Origin: a virus
Strand: one strand, 5' to 3'
Virus record (IMG/VR): IMGVR_UViG_3300024311_000803
Location: 1 to 23,136 of that record
Length of the DNA: 23,136 nt
Within the stretch, counting starts at the first letter, position 1. Every line of letters starts with the position of its first letter. The notes below the pieces were generated by a model, which ran no database searches, was not told the DNA's origin, and was given only the letters and a program-made list of their open reading frames with translations. This document shows positions 1 through 8,124 of the stretch, piece by piece. A program made the position numbers and the translations under genes.

Positions 1-579
1 TCATCCCTGCTTCTGGGTGGCGCTGATCCGCACCTTCTCGAACTCGGCCAGTTCCCAGTCGGCCAGCTCCTGCCCGGCGGCCCGCGCGCGCAGCGCCGCC
101 ACGGCCTGCAGGTAGTCGGCCTCGCTGTTGCTGGTGGTCCAGCGGTAGTTGATGCGGGCCTTCTGGGCGATCAGGCCGTCGATGGGGCAGTGCGGGGGCT
201 TGCCGATGTGGCCGGCCACCCACATGTACTTCAGGTAGAGGTTGACCACCTTCTGCGCCACGCCGAAGCGCAGACGCACGCCGCTGAGCTTGTGCGCCAG
301 CGCAGCAGGCAGGCCGGCAGGGAACTGCCGGATGTTGCCGACATGCTCAGCCTCTTTGACGTTGCCGGCGCGGTACTGCTGGCCCAGCAGCAGCAGCGCG
401 TCGCGCAGGCTGCGCTTGATGGCATCGCGGTCAGCGGCGGTCGCGTTGGCGGTGTAGACCGTGGCCGCGGCGTTGCGCGTGCCCAGGCCGGCCATCAGCG
501 ACAAGGTGGCGAACTCGTTGTGGAAGAAGCTGTGCGCGTCCGCCTGGTTCAGCTTGCCGGTGTGGGGTTGCTCAGACAT
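1..579 (-). CDS. conserved hypothetical protein (192 aa)
   Basis: Function not recognised. The frame is open on the minus strand and its stop codon is the first three bases of the window, so the gene is complete. I chose the ATG at 577-579 because a GGAGG ribosome site (plus-strand CCTCC at 588-592) lies 8 bases upstream; the longer upstream reading has no such signal. The protein looks soluble and mostly helical, with no signal peptide or membrane segment. Its most distinctive stretch, around residues 130-150, reads NLYLKYMWVAGHIGKPPHCP, with an aromatic helix followed by a Pro-Pro-His-Cys-Pro motif. I recall similar wording in uncharacterised bacterial proteins but cannot name the family. 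It is transcribed away from the repeat-rich leader at 580-919, divergent from the gene at 920, so it may be an accessory cargo gene. Gene call sure, role unknown. Confidence 0.75.
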   Translation of the reverse strand: MSEQPHTGKLNQADAHSFFHNEFATLSLMAGLGTRNAAATVYTANATAADRDAIKRSLRDALLLLGQQYRAGNVKEAEHVGNIRQFPAGLPAALAHKLSGVRLRFGVAQKVVNLYLKYMWVAGHIGKPPHCPIDGLIAQKARINYRWTTSNSEADYLQAVAALRARAAGQELADWELAEFEKVRISATQKQG

Positions 580-919
580 CGAACGGTCCTCCGAAGTGCG
601 CAGGTGGCTGCTGCGGCATTGTGCGGCTGGAGCGGTTGGCGGGTGTGCAGGCCGTGGCGTCAAAGGCGCAGTGCAAGGCCGCTGGACCACTGCGCAATTC
701 GTGGGCTAGACTGGCTGCAGGTGCTTGAAAACACCTTGTGCGAAGCGGCAGGCCGCCCCGAGAGTGCGGCTTTGTCGCGCCCAGACTTCACGGTTATGGG
801 CGGATGCCCCTACCCGTAAGGATGGGGGCCCGGCTTCGCACGGGTTTTCAACATCCGCCCACCCAATCCGTGCTTGAAAACGCGGCCGGGTGGTTCTCTG
901 TCTCGCGAAGGAGAGCCCC
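580..919. promoter_or_regulatory. divergent non-coding leader with repeated motif and competing hairpins
   Basis: These 340 bases separate two divergent genes and hold no convincing gene. A perfect 12-base direct repeat GTGCTTGAAAAC occurs at 721-732 and 870-881. Its core TTGAAAAC recurs inverted at 844-851. GTGCGAAGC at 738-746 pairs with GCTTCGCAC at 833-841, so the first and middle copies form a longer imperfect inverted repeat. GGGCGGATG at 798-806 pairs with CATCCGCCC at 852-860. The two stems overlap and exclude each other, as in a switching leader; the three TTGAAAAC copies could equally be protein-binding sites. A possible -10 element TAGACT lies at 707-712. Regulator and function are unknown. 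Confidence 0.5.
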
Positions 920-1306
920 ATGGCAAAGCGCACTGCGCCGGCCGTCCAGGCCGTGGTTCACCCAGAACCGGAAGCTGCCCCACAAGCCCCGACCTCGGCT
1001 GCCGGCTACGCCGAGCACATTGAGCTGCCGCCTGACCTGCTGGACGACAGCGGCGGCGGTGGGGGCGGTGGCCTGCCACCCCTGATCGACCACGACGAGT
1101 TCCGCCAGCTGGTGATGGACGTGGCCGACAGCCGCGACGCGGTGTGCGTGCTCAGCGCCTTGCTGCGAGGCAGTCCAACCGGGTTGCCTGATGCCCAGGT
1201 GTGCAACGGGTTGGGCACGTTGCTTGAGGCAGCTGATTCGAGGTTACGGTTGGCGTTGGAGACGCTGGGCGTTATGGCGATCGAGTTGGATGTTCGGGGA
1301 CCATGA
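920..1306 (+). CDS. small hypothetical protein (128 aa)
   Basis: Function not recognised. The ATG at 920 is preceded by AAGGAG at 908-913, a good ribosome site, so I prefer it to an in-frame start at 890. The first 50 residues are Ala/Pro-rich with a run of seven glycines near residue 46, probably disordered. Residues from about 60 to 125 look like a compact helical hairpin. The shape is loosely like the 82-residue protein at 22028: in both, a hydrophobic helix is followed by a QV-containing turn and a second helix. That similarity is by eye only. The gene lies downstream of the repeat-rich leader, so its expression may depend on that region. It is followed 50 bases later by the end of the leftward gene at 1357. 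Confidence 0.7.
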   Translation: MAKRTAPAVQAVVHPEPEAAPQAPTSAAGYAEHIELPPDLLDDSGGGGGGGLPPLIDHDEFRQLVMDVADSRDAVCVLSALLRGSPTGLPDAQVCNGLGTLLEAADSRLRLALETLGVMAIELDVRGP

Positions 1307-1356
1307 AATTCAGGGACGTGTTTGAGCACCCAAGCCCAAGAGGCCAGGCTTTCTGT

Positions 1357-2376
1357 TTATGGATTCATGGCCGAGACCAGATTTGCTAATGGCGGATCCC
1401 AAAGCTTTGTGACCACGTTTTTGGCAAATCTGGTTACCGTGTCAACCGCGCTTATGTAGTTGCTCGCGGAGTAGACTACTACGCTCTCCCCGGCATAAGT
1501 ATTCGAGTCCTGCTCTGTCGGGGTCGGGTTGTTTTTGAGATAAGACTCCTTGTTGGAGTGCATGTTGCCCACAATTCTCTTGAAATTGACGAGATCGACT
1601 CTTGCTCCCTTCTCGATCTTGAAGAACCCCGGAATCACTGAGTCTTGATTCTCGTGTGTCAGTGTAGTTGTTGTGATGCTTTGAACCGTCGGGTGAAACT
1701 TGGCGCACTGTATGCTGACTCTGTAGAGTATTCTGTCCCTGACCTCTCGCTCAATTTCTTGCTTCGCGATCGCTGGGTGATTTGCGTTTAGTGCATCTGG
1801 GGGAATTCTGATCGGTTGATCCCAGTCGGATGGAAGAACTACGATCGGAGCACCGCGGTGTGTGACCCAGTGTCTGTAGGACTTCAGTAGGTGAAACCCG
1901 ATTGAGGACCAATCAGACTGGATCGCGGCGATCAGAGCTGCAGCCTCACCATTTTTAATCTTTGACAATCTGCTCTTTAGTGAGCTTGCCGGATGCTTGT
2001 CGTTGGTCCAGTTGAGTTGGTTCTGATTGATCCCTGTTCCGGCGGCATGGTTGATCAAGAGCAAAGCGATGTCCAAGACTGTGGCTGACTCACGAATTGC
2101 TGTGTCGCCGCAGCGGATCATTTCCTGAAGCCCGCAGTCCCCCATGAATATGTGACCGTTCTTGACGTCTATATAGTACTTGGGATGACCGGGTCTCCAT
2201 GGGTTCGTGTCGAGATCTGTCACTAGACCGCATCGTCGAGCCGAGTCGGTGGCGTAGTCCAAGTGATATGCAAGACTCGCAATGTACTCGCTGATCTTTG
2301 CGCTTCGCTCACCCGGCAAATTCACGGTTGAAGCTCTCAAGAGCGGGAATGGGTCGGTGTCTGTGGTCGAGAACAT
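1357..2376 (-). CDS. HEPN-motif hypothetical protein, possible accessory (moron) gene
   Basis: A 339-residue protein with no signal peptide or membrane segment. Around residue 168 it carries SYRHWVTHRG, which contains R-H-x3-H, the R-polar-x3-5-H pattern of HEPN RNase or toxin domains. It is preceded by a helical region of the sort HEPN folds have (roughly residues 90-165). A motif this short can arise by chance, so the assignment is tentative. Base composition is clearly lower in G+C than in the flanking phage genes, and the gene runs leftward between two rightward genes. Both are typical of a recently acquired cargo gene. The ATG at 2374-2376 has AAAGG a suitable distance upstream. A role in defence or toxicity is an inference from the motif and setting. 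It could also be an unrelated protein. Confidence 0.65.
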   Translation of the reverse strand: MFSTTDTDPFPLLRASTVNLPGERSAKISEYIASLAYHLDYATDSARRCGLVTDLDTNPWRPGHPKYYIDVKNGHIFMGDCGLQEMIRCGDTAIRESATVLDIALLLINHAAGTGINQNQLNWTNDKHPASSLKSRLSKIKNGEAAALIAAIQSDWSSIGFHLLKSYRHWVTHRGAPIVVLPSDWDQPIRIPPDALNANHPAIAKQEIEREVRDRILYRVSIQCAKFHPTVQSITTTTLTHENQDSVIPGFFKIEKGARVDLVNFKRIVGNMHSNKESYLKNNPTPTEQDSNTYAGESVVVYSASNYISAVDTVTRFAKNVVTKLWDPPLANLVSAMNP

Positions 2377-2491
2377 TTTGGGCGCCTTTACGTGAAACCC
2401 AAGAGTACCTGCGGCTCTCGTCGATCAAAGAGAAGTGGGGAATAATTCTGCAACTGAGCATGCTCACCCCACAAGTCAGGCATACCTGACC

Positions 2492-2549
2492 GGTCCACCC
2501 CGCCCCCCTGCACCTGTCAGCCACACCCCGGCACCCTGCGGGCACCATG
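2492..2549 (+). promoter_or_regulatory. candidate phage late promoter, copy 1 (before tail-tip operon)
   Basis: The block GGTCC-N4-CGCCCCCCTGCACCTGTC (18-mer at 2501-2518), then 17 mostly unmatched bases, then CTGCGGGCAC (2536-2545), one base and the ATG of the first tail-tip gene. The same blocks with exactly the same spacings occur at 22983-23040 before another rightward gene. Conserved blocks with fixed spacing and a diverged spacer suggest a promoter read by a phage-specific activator or polymerase. A promoter is needed here because the leftward gene at 1357-2376 would break a continuous late transcript. There is no Shine-Dalgarno-like sequence, so the second block may also act in translation. 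Confidence 0.55.
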
Positions 2550-3155
2550 CCCCAGGTGATCGACTGGCCCCTTGCTTTGCGCCCCCGCACGGTGGAGTGG
2601 GGGCTGGCGCAGTCGCAGGCCAGTGGGCGCAGCGCGTTCGACAACTCGGTGCAGGCCGTCACGCTGGGGGCGCCGCGGTGGGTGTGCAGCATCACCACCG
2701 GCACCCTGCGGCATGACGAGGTGCCCGCCTGGGAGGCGCTGATTGACCAGCTGGACGGCGCCGTCAACCGCGTGCGGCTGTGGGATTGGCGGCGCGAGGG
2801 CCCGCTGGGCCCGGCCACCGGCACGCCCACCGTGCGCGTGGCCGCGCTGGGCAACACGCTGCAGACGCAGGGCTGGGCGGCCAGCGTGGCCGGGCTGCTG
2901 CGCGCGGGCAGCTACTTCGGCCTGGGGGTGGGCGGCGAGCTCAAGCGCCTGGTGGCCGATGCCAGCTCTGACGCCCTGGGCCGCGCCACGCTCAGCTTCC
3001 GCCCGCCGCTGCGGGCCATGCCGGTGGTGGGCACGGCGCTGGTGCTGGTGCGGCCCACCGCCAAGTTCGTGCTGACCACCGCGCGCCCGCTGATGCAGCA
3101 GGAGGGCGCGCTCACCCGCGGCTGGACCCTGGCCTTCGAGGAGGACCCCTCGTGA
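2547..3155 (+). CDS. distal tail (Dit-like) protein
   Basis: A 202-residue protein at the head of the tail-tip operon. Its length and position match the Dit-like protein (DUF2460-type) of gene transfer agents and siphophages, which joins the tail tube to the baseplate. The middle of the protein has the pattern expected for that fold: a segment ending in a Trp-rich strand (RVRLWDWRREGPLGPATG, about residues 75-92) where a tail protein reports on length and geometry of a small domain. It is followed directly by DUF2163-like, peptidase-like and tail-tip genes, the classical order. Its stop overlaps the next start (GTGA). Codons end overwhelmingly in C, unlike the early genes of this window. The Dit call rests mainly on size and gene order; structural tail role is confident. 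Confidence 0.65.
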   Translation: MPQVIDWPLALRPRTVEWGLAQSQASGRSAFDNSVQAVTLGAPRWVCSITTGTLRHDEVPAWEALIDQLDGAVNRVRLWDWRREGPLGPATGTPTVRVAALGNTLQTQGWAASVAGLLRAGSYFGLGVGGELKRLVADASSDALGRATLSFRPPLRAMPVVGTALVLVRPTAKFVLTTARPLMQQEGALTRGWTLAFEEDPS

Positions 3156-3724
3156 CGCTGGAAGCCGAGCTGGCGGGCCGCGGCCCGGCCTTCGTGTACC
3201 TGATCGAGCTGGGCTTTGCCAGCGGCACGCACTACGTGAGCAGCTGGAACCACGCCATCGACTGGGCGGGCCACACCTGGCTGGGGCTTTCAACGCTGCT
3301 GTCGGTGTCGGCCGTGACGGAGAGCGAGCGCCTGCAGTACCCCGGGCTGGAGCTGGGGCTGAACGTGGCCAACTCGGCCCTGCTGGCGCTGGCCCTGGGC
3401 AGCGTGGCCGAGTACCGCCGCCGGCCCATCACCCTGTACCGCGGCGTGCTGGACGAGCAGCTGCGCCCCGTGGACGCGCCCGAGCTGGCCTGGGCCGGCC
3501 TGATGGACCAGGTGCGCCTGGCCACCGGCAATGGCGAGGGCGACCCCGGCGGCCTGGTGCTGCGCTGCGAGCTGCCCGGCCGCGACGGCCGCGCCGCCCA
3601 GGGCCTGCGGCTGAACCACGCCCAGCAGCAGGCCCGCCACCCGGGCGACACCGGGCTCAGCCGCATCGAGCAGCTCACGGGCCAGCCCCGCCCCTGGCTG
3701 AGCAAGCGCTTCCAGCGCATCTAG
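3152..3724 (+). CDS. DUF2163-like baseplate hub protein
   Basis: A 190-residue protein of the DUF2163 type, the small baseplate hub component (equivalent to gene 13 of the Rhodobacter gene transfer agent). The N-terminal half shows the expected pattern: a strand region, then HTWLGLSTLLSVSAVTES (about residues 41-58), then a hydrophobic region where the family describes a small beta domain. The C-terminus GDTGLSRIEQLTGQPRPW recalls the Gly-Asp-x-Gly ending common in these proteins. The start is GTG at 3152, overlapping the preceding stop by four bases, with a GAGGAGGA ribosome site at 3138-3145. Translational coupling to the Dit-like gene is likely. Confidence 0.7.
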   Translation: MTLEAELAGRGPAFVYLIELGFASGTHYVSSWNHAIDWAGHTWLGLSTLLSVSAVTESERLQYPGLELGLNVANSALLALALGSVAEYRRRPITLYRGVLDEQLRPVDAPELAWAGLMDQVRLATGNGEGDPGGLVLRCELPGRDGRAAQGLRLNHAQQQARHPGDTGLSRIEQLTGQPRPWLSKRFQRI

Positions 3725-3727
3725 CCC

Positions 3728-4138
3728 ATGCCCACCCCCCGCCTGCCGGACTGGCCCCAGCGCCTGGGCGCGCTGGTGGTGCAGCGCCTGGCCGTGCCCT
3801 TCGCCTGGGGCCCCAACGACTGCGCCGCCTGGGTGGCCGATGCCGTGGCCGCCCAGCACGGCCGCGACACCCTGGCCGCGCTGCGCGGCCCGCGCCGCGG
3901 CTGGCGCCAGGCGCTGCGGCAGCTGCGCCGCATTGGCGGCTACCCGGCGGCCCTGGCCCGCGCCGGCCTGGTGGCCGTGCCGCCCGCCCTGGCCCAGCGC
4001 GGTGACGTGGTGCAGCTGGACCACACCGGCCCCCGCGGCGCCCTGGCCGTGTGCATGGGAGCCGATGCCTTGGCGCCCGCCGCCACCGGCCTGGCCGCCG
4101 CCTGCATGGCCCGCGCCGTGGCGGCGTGGCGGGTGTAG
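3728..4138 (+). CDS. NlpC/P60-like tail peptidase (DUF6950-like)
   Basis: A 136-residue protein in the slot that gene transfer agents and siphophages reserve for a tail-associated NlpC/P60 cell-wall peptidase. The motif FAWGPNDCAAWVADAV (about residues 24-39) is the conserved segment with the nucleophilic cysteine (Cys31). The sequence RGDVVQLDH (about 91-99) fits the second conserved strand. The usual catalytic histidine is hard to place: the corresponding stretch reads GALAVCMG, as in DUF6950-type members where the position is often not a plain histidine. It probably helps open the peptidoglycan during DNA entry, but activity is uncertain. The start at 3728 follows the previous stop by three bases. 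Confidence 0.7.
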   Translation: MPTPRLPDWPQRLGALVVQRLAVPFAWGPNDCAAWVADAVAAQHGRDTLAALRGPRRGWRQALRQLRRIGGYPAALARAGLVAVPPALAQRGDVVQLDHTGPRGALAVCMGADALAPAATGLAAACMARAVAAWRV

Positions 4139-4141
4139 GCC

Positions 4142-6931
4142 ATGCCGCAGCTGGTGGTGGCCGTGGTGGCGCTGGGCTCGGCCGGGGCGCTGGGCGCCAC
4201 CGCGGCCGCGTGGCTGGCCACCACCTCGTTCCTGGGCATCAGCATGGCGGCCACCATCACCCTGGGGGCCACCATCTACGGCGCCGTCACCGCGCGCGAG
4301 GGCGCCCGCCGCGCCCGCAACCAGGCGCGCGACGCCTACAACGCCGCCCTGGTCGACCGCACCGTCACCTTCTCGGACGCCAACGCCCCCTGGCAGGTGG
4401 CCTATGGCGAGGCGGCCGTGGGCGGGCGCATCGTGGCCGTGCTGACCAGCGGCGACCGCGACCAGTACCAGCACGTGGTGGTGGTGTGGGCCGACCACGA
4501 GTGCGATGCCGTGCTGGAGACCTACCTGGCCGGCGAGCCCCTGGGCACCCTGACCGGCAGCGGCGAGCCCACCAGCGGCAAGTGGGTGAAGACCATCACC
4601 GACGCGCCCACCGACACCGTCACCATCACCGGCGGCGGCACCGCCACGCTGCCGCGCCCCGGCGCCAACCTGGTGGCGCTGAGCTACACGGTGTACTCGG
4701 GCGGCATCGCCGAGCGCGACGAGGCGCTGGGCCCCGCCGACTGGACGGCGGCCGGCAGCACCATCACCCTGGCGCCGGCCGTGGCGGCCGCGTGGGCGGG
4801 GCGCACCGTGCAGGCCACCTTCAACGCCCCGCAGGTGCAGGCCATGGTGCGCGTGCACCACCACCTGGGCGCCCCCGGCCAGGCGGCCGACGCCACCCTG
4901 CTGGCCGACTGCCCCGGCCAGTGGGCCAGCACCGACCTGCTGGCCGGCAAGTGCTACAGCGTGTTCCGCTTCACCCTGGACGAGCCCGAGCTGCAGGGCG
5001 GCCCGCCGCAGCTGAAAGTGCGCCTGCGCGGCAAGAAGGTGTACGACCACCGCACCGGCACCACCGCCTGGGCCGCCAACGCCGCCCTGTGCGTGGCTGA
5101 CTTTCTGATGGCCGAGTACGGCAAGGCCCAGCCCGCCAACGCCGTGCTGTGGGCCACCGTGGACGCCGCCGCCAACGTGTGCGACGAAGCCCTGGCCAGC
5201 CAGGCCGGCGCCGCGCGCTACACCTGCAACGGCGCCTTCACCACCGACGCCGACACCGACCGCACCCTGGACGCCCTGTGCCAGGCCATGGCCGGCTTTG
5301 CCACCCTGGCCGGCGGCTGGGTGCTGCAGGCCGGCGCCTGGACAGCCCCGGTGATGGACCTGGGCGTGGCCGACATCGTGGGCGGCATCGAGGTGGTGCC
5401 GGGCCCCACCGCGCTGGACACCTTCAACGGCCGGCGCGGCAAGTTCTACAACCCCGAGCGCTTTGACCAGCTGACCGACTACACCCCCTACCAGAACAGC
5501 GCCTTCGTGGCCGCCGACGGCGGCGAGCTGTGGGGCGACGACATGAACCTGCCGTTCACCGCGGCCGACTGGCGCTGCGCCAACCTGGCCCGCATTGCCG
5601 TGGAGCGCCAGCGCGCCCTGCGCCTGGTGGTGCCGCTGAAGCTGCGCGCCGTGCGCCTGCGCATTGGCCAGCGGGTGACGCTGACCGTGCCCTGGCTGAA
5701 CCTGGCCGCCGCCGTGCTGCGGGTGGAGGCCAAGCAGTTCACCCCCGGCGGCGCCGTGCAGCTGACCTTGGTGCAGGACGACCCCGCCATGTACGACGAG
5801 GCCGACGCCCCCGCCCCCCTGGCCCCGCCCACCGCCCCCGCGCTGGACCCCTTTGCCGTGGCCCCCGTGGCCAGCTTGGCCGCCACCAGCAGTGAGGCCG
5901 TGGCCGTGCGCGACGGCGACGGCACCGTGCTCAGCCGCGTGCGGCTGGCCTGGGCCCCGCCCGCCGACACCTACGTGCTGCACGGCGGCGCCCTGCAGGT
6001 GGAGCACCGCCCCGCCGCCGCCGACACCTGGGCCCGCGCCCCCGAAGTGCCCCCCACCGAAACCCAGTGCGACCTGCCCGGCCTGCCCGCCGGCCGCCTG
6101 CACGTGGTGCGCGCCCGCTGGCGCAACGCCCTGGGCGCCGTGGGCGACTGGCGCATGGTGACCGTGCTGACCCAGGCCCCCGGCGCCGCCAACGGCTACG
6201 GCCAGAACCTGCTGCCCAACAGCGACCAGGTGGGCAGCATCACCTGGGCGCTCGTCTACGTGCCCGCCGGGGTGGTGATCGGCGCGGGGCCCGTGCCGGC
6301 CCAGGGCTACGCCACCTGGACCACCGCCGACTGGGTGCTGGCGGGCGGGCAGACACGCAACGTCGCCATCCACCAGGCGGGCGTGGCGCCCGACGCCGGC
6401 GAGGGCAGCGGCGACGCCGCCCTGGCCGCCGTGCTGCACGCCAGCAGCATTGCCGCGGCCGTGCAGCCGGGTGACCGGGTGGTGTTCTCGTGCCACGCCG
6501 TGGCCAACCGCTGCCGGGTGAGCGCGTGGCTGGGCTTCTTCGACGCGGCGGGCAACGCCATCGAGTACCACGCCGGCGAGGTGTACGTGCCCGGCGCCGT
6601 CACCCTGGCCAACCAGCTGGCCAACTACCGCAGGGTGGCATCGGCCGTGGCCGTGGCGCCGCCGGGGGCGGCGGGCGCGCGGGGCTTTGTGCGCAAGTTC
6701 AACACCTTTGCGGGGCAGGCAGAGTCTTGGCTGTACCTGGCCGCCCCGCAGCTGGAGCGCGTGCCCCCCGGTGCCACCGGCCCCGGCCCCTACAACCCCG
6801 GCCCCCCCGTGGGTGCCCTGGCCCAGCTGAACACCGTGGGCACCACCCTGATCGACACCGACGCCGTGAACAGCACCTACGCCTTCTTCAACGCCGACGG
6901 CGTCTCGTACATCAACCCCGCCTACCTCTAG
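4142..6931 (+). CDS. tail-tip / host-specificity protein (J-like)
   Basis: A 929-residue protein, the largest in the tail module and somewhat shorter than lambda J (about 1130). The first 60 residues are strongly hydrophobic with small residues, an N-terminal feature often seen in J-like tail-tip proteins. The central part, about residues 90-550, has the character of a phage-tail hub (Phage-tail_3-like), with the YDHRTGTTAW and ANVCDEALAS segments. From about residue 580 the protein becomes Ala/Pro-rich, with fibronectin-like strands. Around residue 686 the segment YGQNLLPNSDQVGSITW starts a domain typical of phage carbohydrate-binding or receptor-binding ends. It likely forms the tail tip that recognises the host and triggers DNA ejection. 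It is closely coupled to the peptidase-like gene (3-base gap). Confidence 0.8.
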   Translation: MPQLVVAVVALGSAGALGATAAAWLATTSFLGISMAATITLGATIYGAVTAREGARRARNQARDAYNAALVDRTVTFSDANAPWQVAYGEAAVGGRIVAVLTSGDRDQYQHVVVVWADHECDAVLETYLAGEPLGTLTGSGEPTSGKWVKTITDAPTDTVTITGGGTATLPRPGANLVALSYTVYSGGIAERDEALGPADWTAAGSTITLAPAVAAAWAGRTVQATFNAPQVQAMVRVHHHLGAPGQAADATLLADCPGQWASTDLLAGKCYSVFRFTLDEPELQGGPPQLKVRLRGKKVYDHRTGTTAWAANAALCVADFLMAEYGKAQPANAVLWATVDAAANVCDEALASQAGAARYTCNGAFTTDADTDRTLDALCQAMAGFATLAGGWVLQAGAWTAPVMDLGVADIVGGIEVVPGPTALDTFNGRRGKFYNPERFDQLTDYTPYQNSAFVAADGGELWGDDMNLPFTAADWRCANLARIAVERQRALRLVVPLKLRAVRLRIGQRVTLTVPWLNLAAAVLRVEAKQFTPGGAVQLTLVQDDPAMYDEADAPAPLAPPTAPALDPFAVAPVASLAATSSEAVAVRDGDGTVLSRVRLAWAPPADTYVLHGGALQVEHRPAAADTWARAPEVPPTETQCDLPGLPAGRLHVVRARWRNALGAVGDWRMVTVLTQAPGAANGYGQNLLPNSDQVGSITWALVYVPAGVVIGAGPVPAQGYATWTTADWVLAGGQTRNVAIHQAGVAPDAGEGSGDAALAAVLHASSIAAAVQPGDRVVFSCHAVANRCRVSAWLGFFDAAGNAIEYHAGEVYVPGAVTLANQLANYRRVASAVAVAPPGAAGARGFVRKFNTFAGQAESWLYLAAPQLERVPPGATGPGPYNPGPPVGALAQLNTVGTTLIDTDAVNSTYAFFNADGVSYINPAYL

Positions 6932-6949
6932 GCAGGCGCGCAGCAGCCC

Positions 6950-7303
6950 ATGGCCCACATCACCGGCACCTTTGCGCACCCGCAGGCGGGCACCCTGGTG
7001 GTGACCTTCTCGGGCACCTTCTTTCAGAACGTGGCGCGGGACGCGGGCTTTCCGTCCACCGCCGAGGGGGTGGGCAACCTGCTGCTGCGCGCCTACGTGG
7101 GGCCCGCCGGCGCCGCGCGGCGCTACTGCGAGCCCATCGACCGCTACGCGCCCGTGTCAGTGATGGAGGTGGACTACCCCGGCGGCAACGCCAGCTGGCC
7201 CGTGGGCACCGAGGAGGTGGCCCGCAACAGCCCCACCGGCAGCGCCTACTGGGTGTACGGCCTGCGCAACCTGCGCCTGGTGCTGGTGCTGCGCAAGCGC
7301 TAG
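6950..7303 (+). CDS. small accessory tail protein (117 aa)
   Basis: A 117-residue protein directly downstream of the tail-tip gene (18-base gap) with the same C-ending codon preference. It begins with strand-rich segments (HITGTFAHPQAGTLVVTFSG, residues 3-22) and ends with basic residues. No conserved catalytic residues are seen. I do not recognise the family; its position suggests an accessory of the tail tip or fibre. There is no Shine-Dalgarno sequence before ATG 6950. Instead there is a CAGCAGCC-like stretch, which recurs before the next gene. Confidence 0.65.
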   Translation: MAHITGTFAHPQAGTLVVTFSGTFFQNVARDAGFPSTAEGVGNLLLRAYVGPAGAARRYCEPIDRYAPVSVMEVDYPGGNASWPVGTEEVARNSPTGSAYWVYGLRNLRLVLVLRKR

Positions 7304-7327
7304 CAGCAGGGGCACAGGCCAGCAGCC

Positions 7328-7819
7328 ATGCACAGCGTGTACGCCACCGACACCGGCCTGTTCACCGGCCAGCAGCTGGCCGGCCCGGCTGACTTTGTGG
7401 CCGCCAACACCCCGCCCGGCCACGCCACCGTGCCCGGCGCGCACGACCACCTGTGCCGCCGCGTGCACCTGCCCACAGGCACCGTGCAGCCGTGGCAGCC
7501 CCCTGCGCCCGCGCCCACCCCCTGGCACGGCTGGCAGTGGAACGAGGCCGCCGAGCGCTGGCAGCCCGTGCCCACCCTGCAGGCCCTGCGCCAGGCGCGG
7601 GTGGACGCCGTGCAGCACGCCATCGAGGCCGAGGAGGCCCAGCAGGCCCGCCCCCTGCGCGAGCTGGCCGTGGCCGCCGCCGCCGGCGCCCCCGTGCCCG
7701 CCGCGGCCGCCCAGCGCCTGGCCGAGCTGGAGAGCCGCATCAGCACCCTGCGCGCCGTGCGCGCGGCCCTGGCCGCCGCGCAGACCGTGGCCGAGCTGGA
7801 CGCGGTGGCGTGGCCATGA
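7328..7819 (+). CDS. tail fibre assembly-like protein (163 aa)
   Basis: A 163-residue protein in two parts. The first 80 residues contain Trp/Pro-rich segments (TPWHGWQWNEAAERWQPVPT, about residues 64-83), a pattern found in proteins at the end of phage tail operons where a short Trp-rich piece precedes a helical end. The rest is a long Ala-rich helical region, probably a coiled coil. I infer a tail-fibre assembly or accessory fibre role, with no catalytic motif. Its stop (TGA 7817-7819) overlaps an ATG at 7816, but I prefer a later start for the next gene. This is the last gene of the tail module. Confidence 0.6.
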   Translation: MHSVYATDTGLFTGQQLAGPADFVAANTPPGHATVPGAHDHLCRRVHLPTGTVQPWQPPAPAPTPWHGWQWNEAAERWQPVPTLQALRQARVDAVQHAIEAEEAQQARPLRELAVAAAAGAPVPAAAAQRLAELESRISTLRAVRAALAAAQTVAELDAVAWP

Positions 7820-7890
7820 CGGGCCGGGGCATGGGTGACGAAGCGGCGCGCCTTCAGCCATGCCGCGCGGCGGGGCAGGGCGTGCCTACG

Positions 7891-8082
7891 ATGCCGCGCA
7901 CCATGCGCGCCAGCCCCAAGCACCCCCGCCCACGCCGGGCCCTGGCGCTGCTGTGGCTGCTGGCCCTGGCCGGGCTGGCTGCGGGCTGTGGTGGGGGTGG
8001 GGACGATGCGCCGGAGGCGGCGCAGGCGGATGTGGTGGTGAGGCCGCTGGAGTGTGCCGGGAGGGCTGGCGTGTGCAGCTGA
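7891..8082 (+). CDS. small phage-encoded lipoprotein
   Basis: A 63-residue protein with a basic N-terminus (PKHPRPRR), a hydrophobic core and the lipobox LAAGC, so the cysteine at about position 33 is expected to be lipidated after signal peptidase II cleavage. A glycine-rich linker and a short tail with two cysteines follow. The start at 7891 places a normal-length signal peptide; ATG 7903 is also possible, and ATG 7816 would overlap the previous stop but puts a long charged stretch ahead of the signal. Small lipoproteins at this spot can be spanin subunits or superinfection-exclusion proteins; neither is proved. The stop lies in the terminator hairpin at 8081. Confidence 0.6.
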   Translation: MPRTMRASPKHPRPRRALALLWLLALAGLAAGCGGGGDDAPEAAQADVVVRPLECAGRAGVCS

Positions 8083-8124
8083 AGGTGGGGCTGGTTGGAT
8101 GCAGGCGGCCTGGCCCCAACCTTC
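8081..8124. terminator. hairpin between convergent genes, probable bidirectional terminator
   Basis: GAAGGTGGGGC (8081-8091) pairs with GCCCCAACCTTC (8113-8124): 11 base pairs with one bulged A at 8118, around a 21-base loop. The stem overlaps the stop codon of the rightward lipoprotein gene and the stop of the leftward membrane-protein gene. Placement between converging genes supports termination in both directions. There is no clear T-run, so it is not a textbook intrinsic terminator. Confidence 0.5.

Noticed and set aside
3290-6979. Very long minus-strand open frame of 1229 codons across the tail genes
   Set aside because: Low-complexity Gly/His/Val/Ala translation typical of an antisense shadow in very GC-rich DNA. 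The plus-strand tail genes explain the region.
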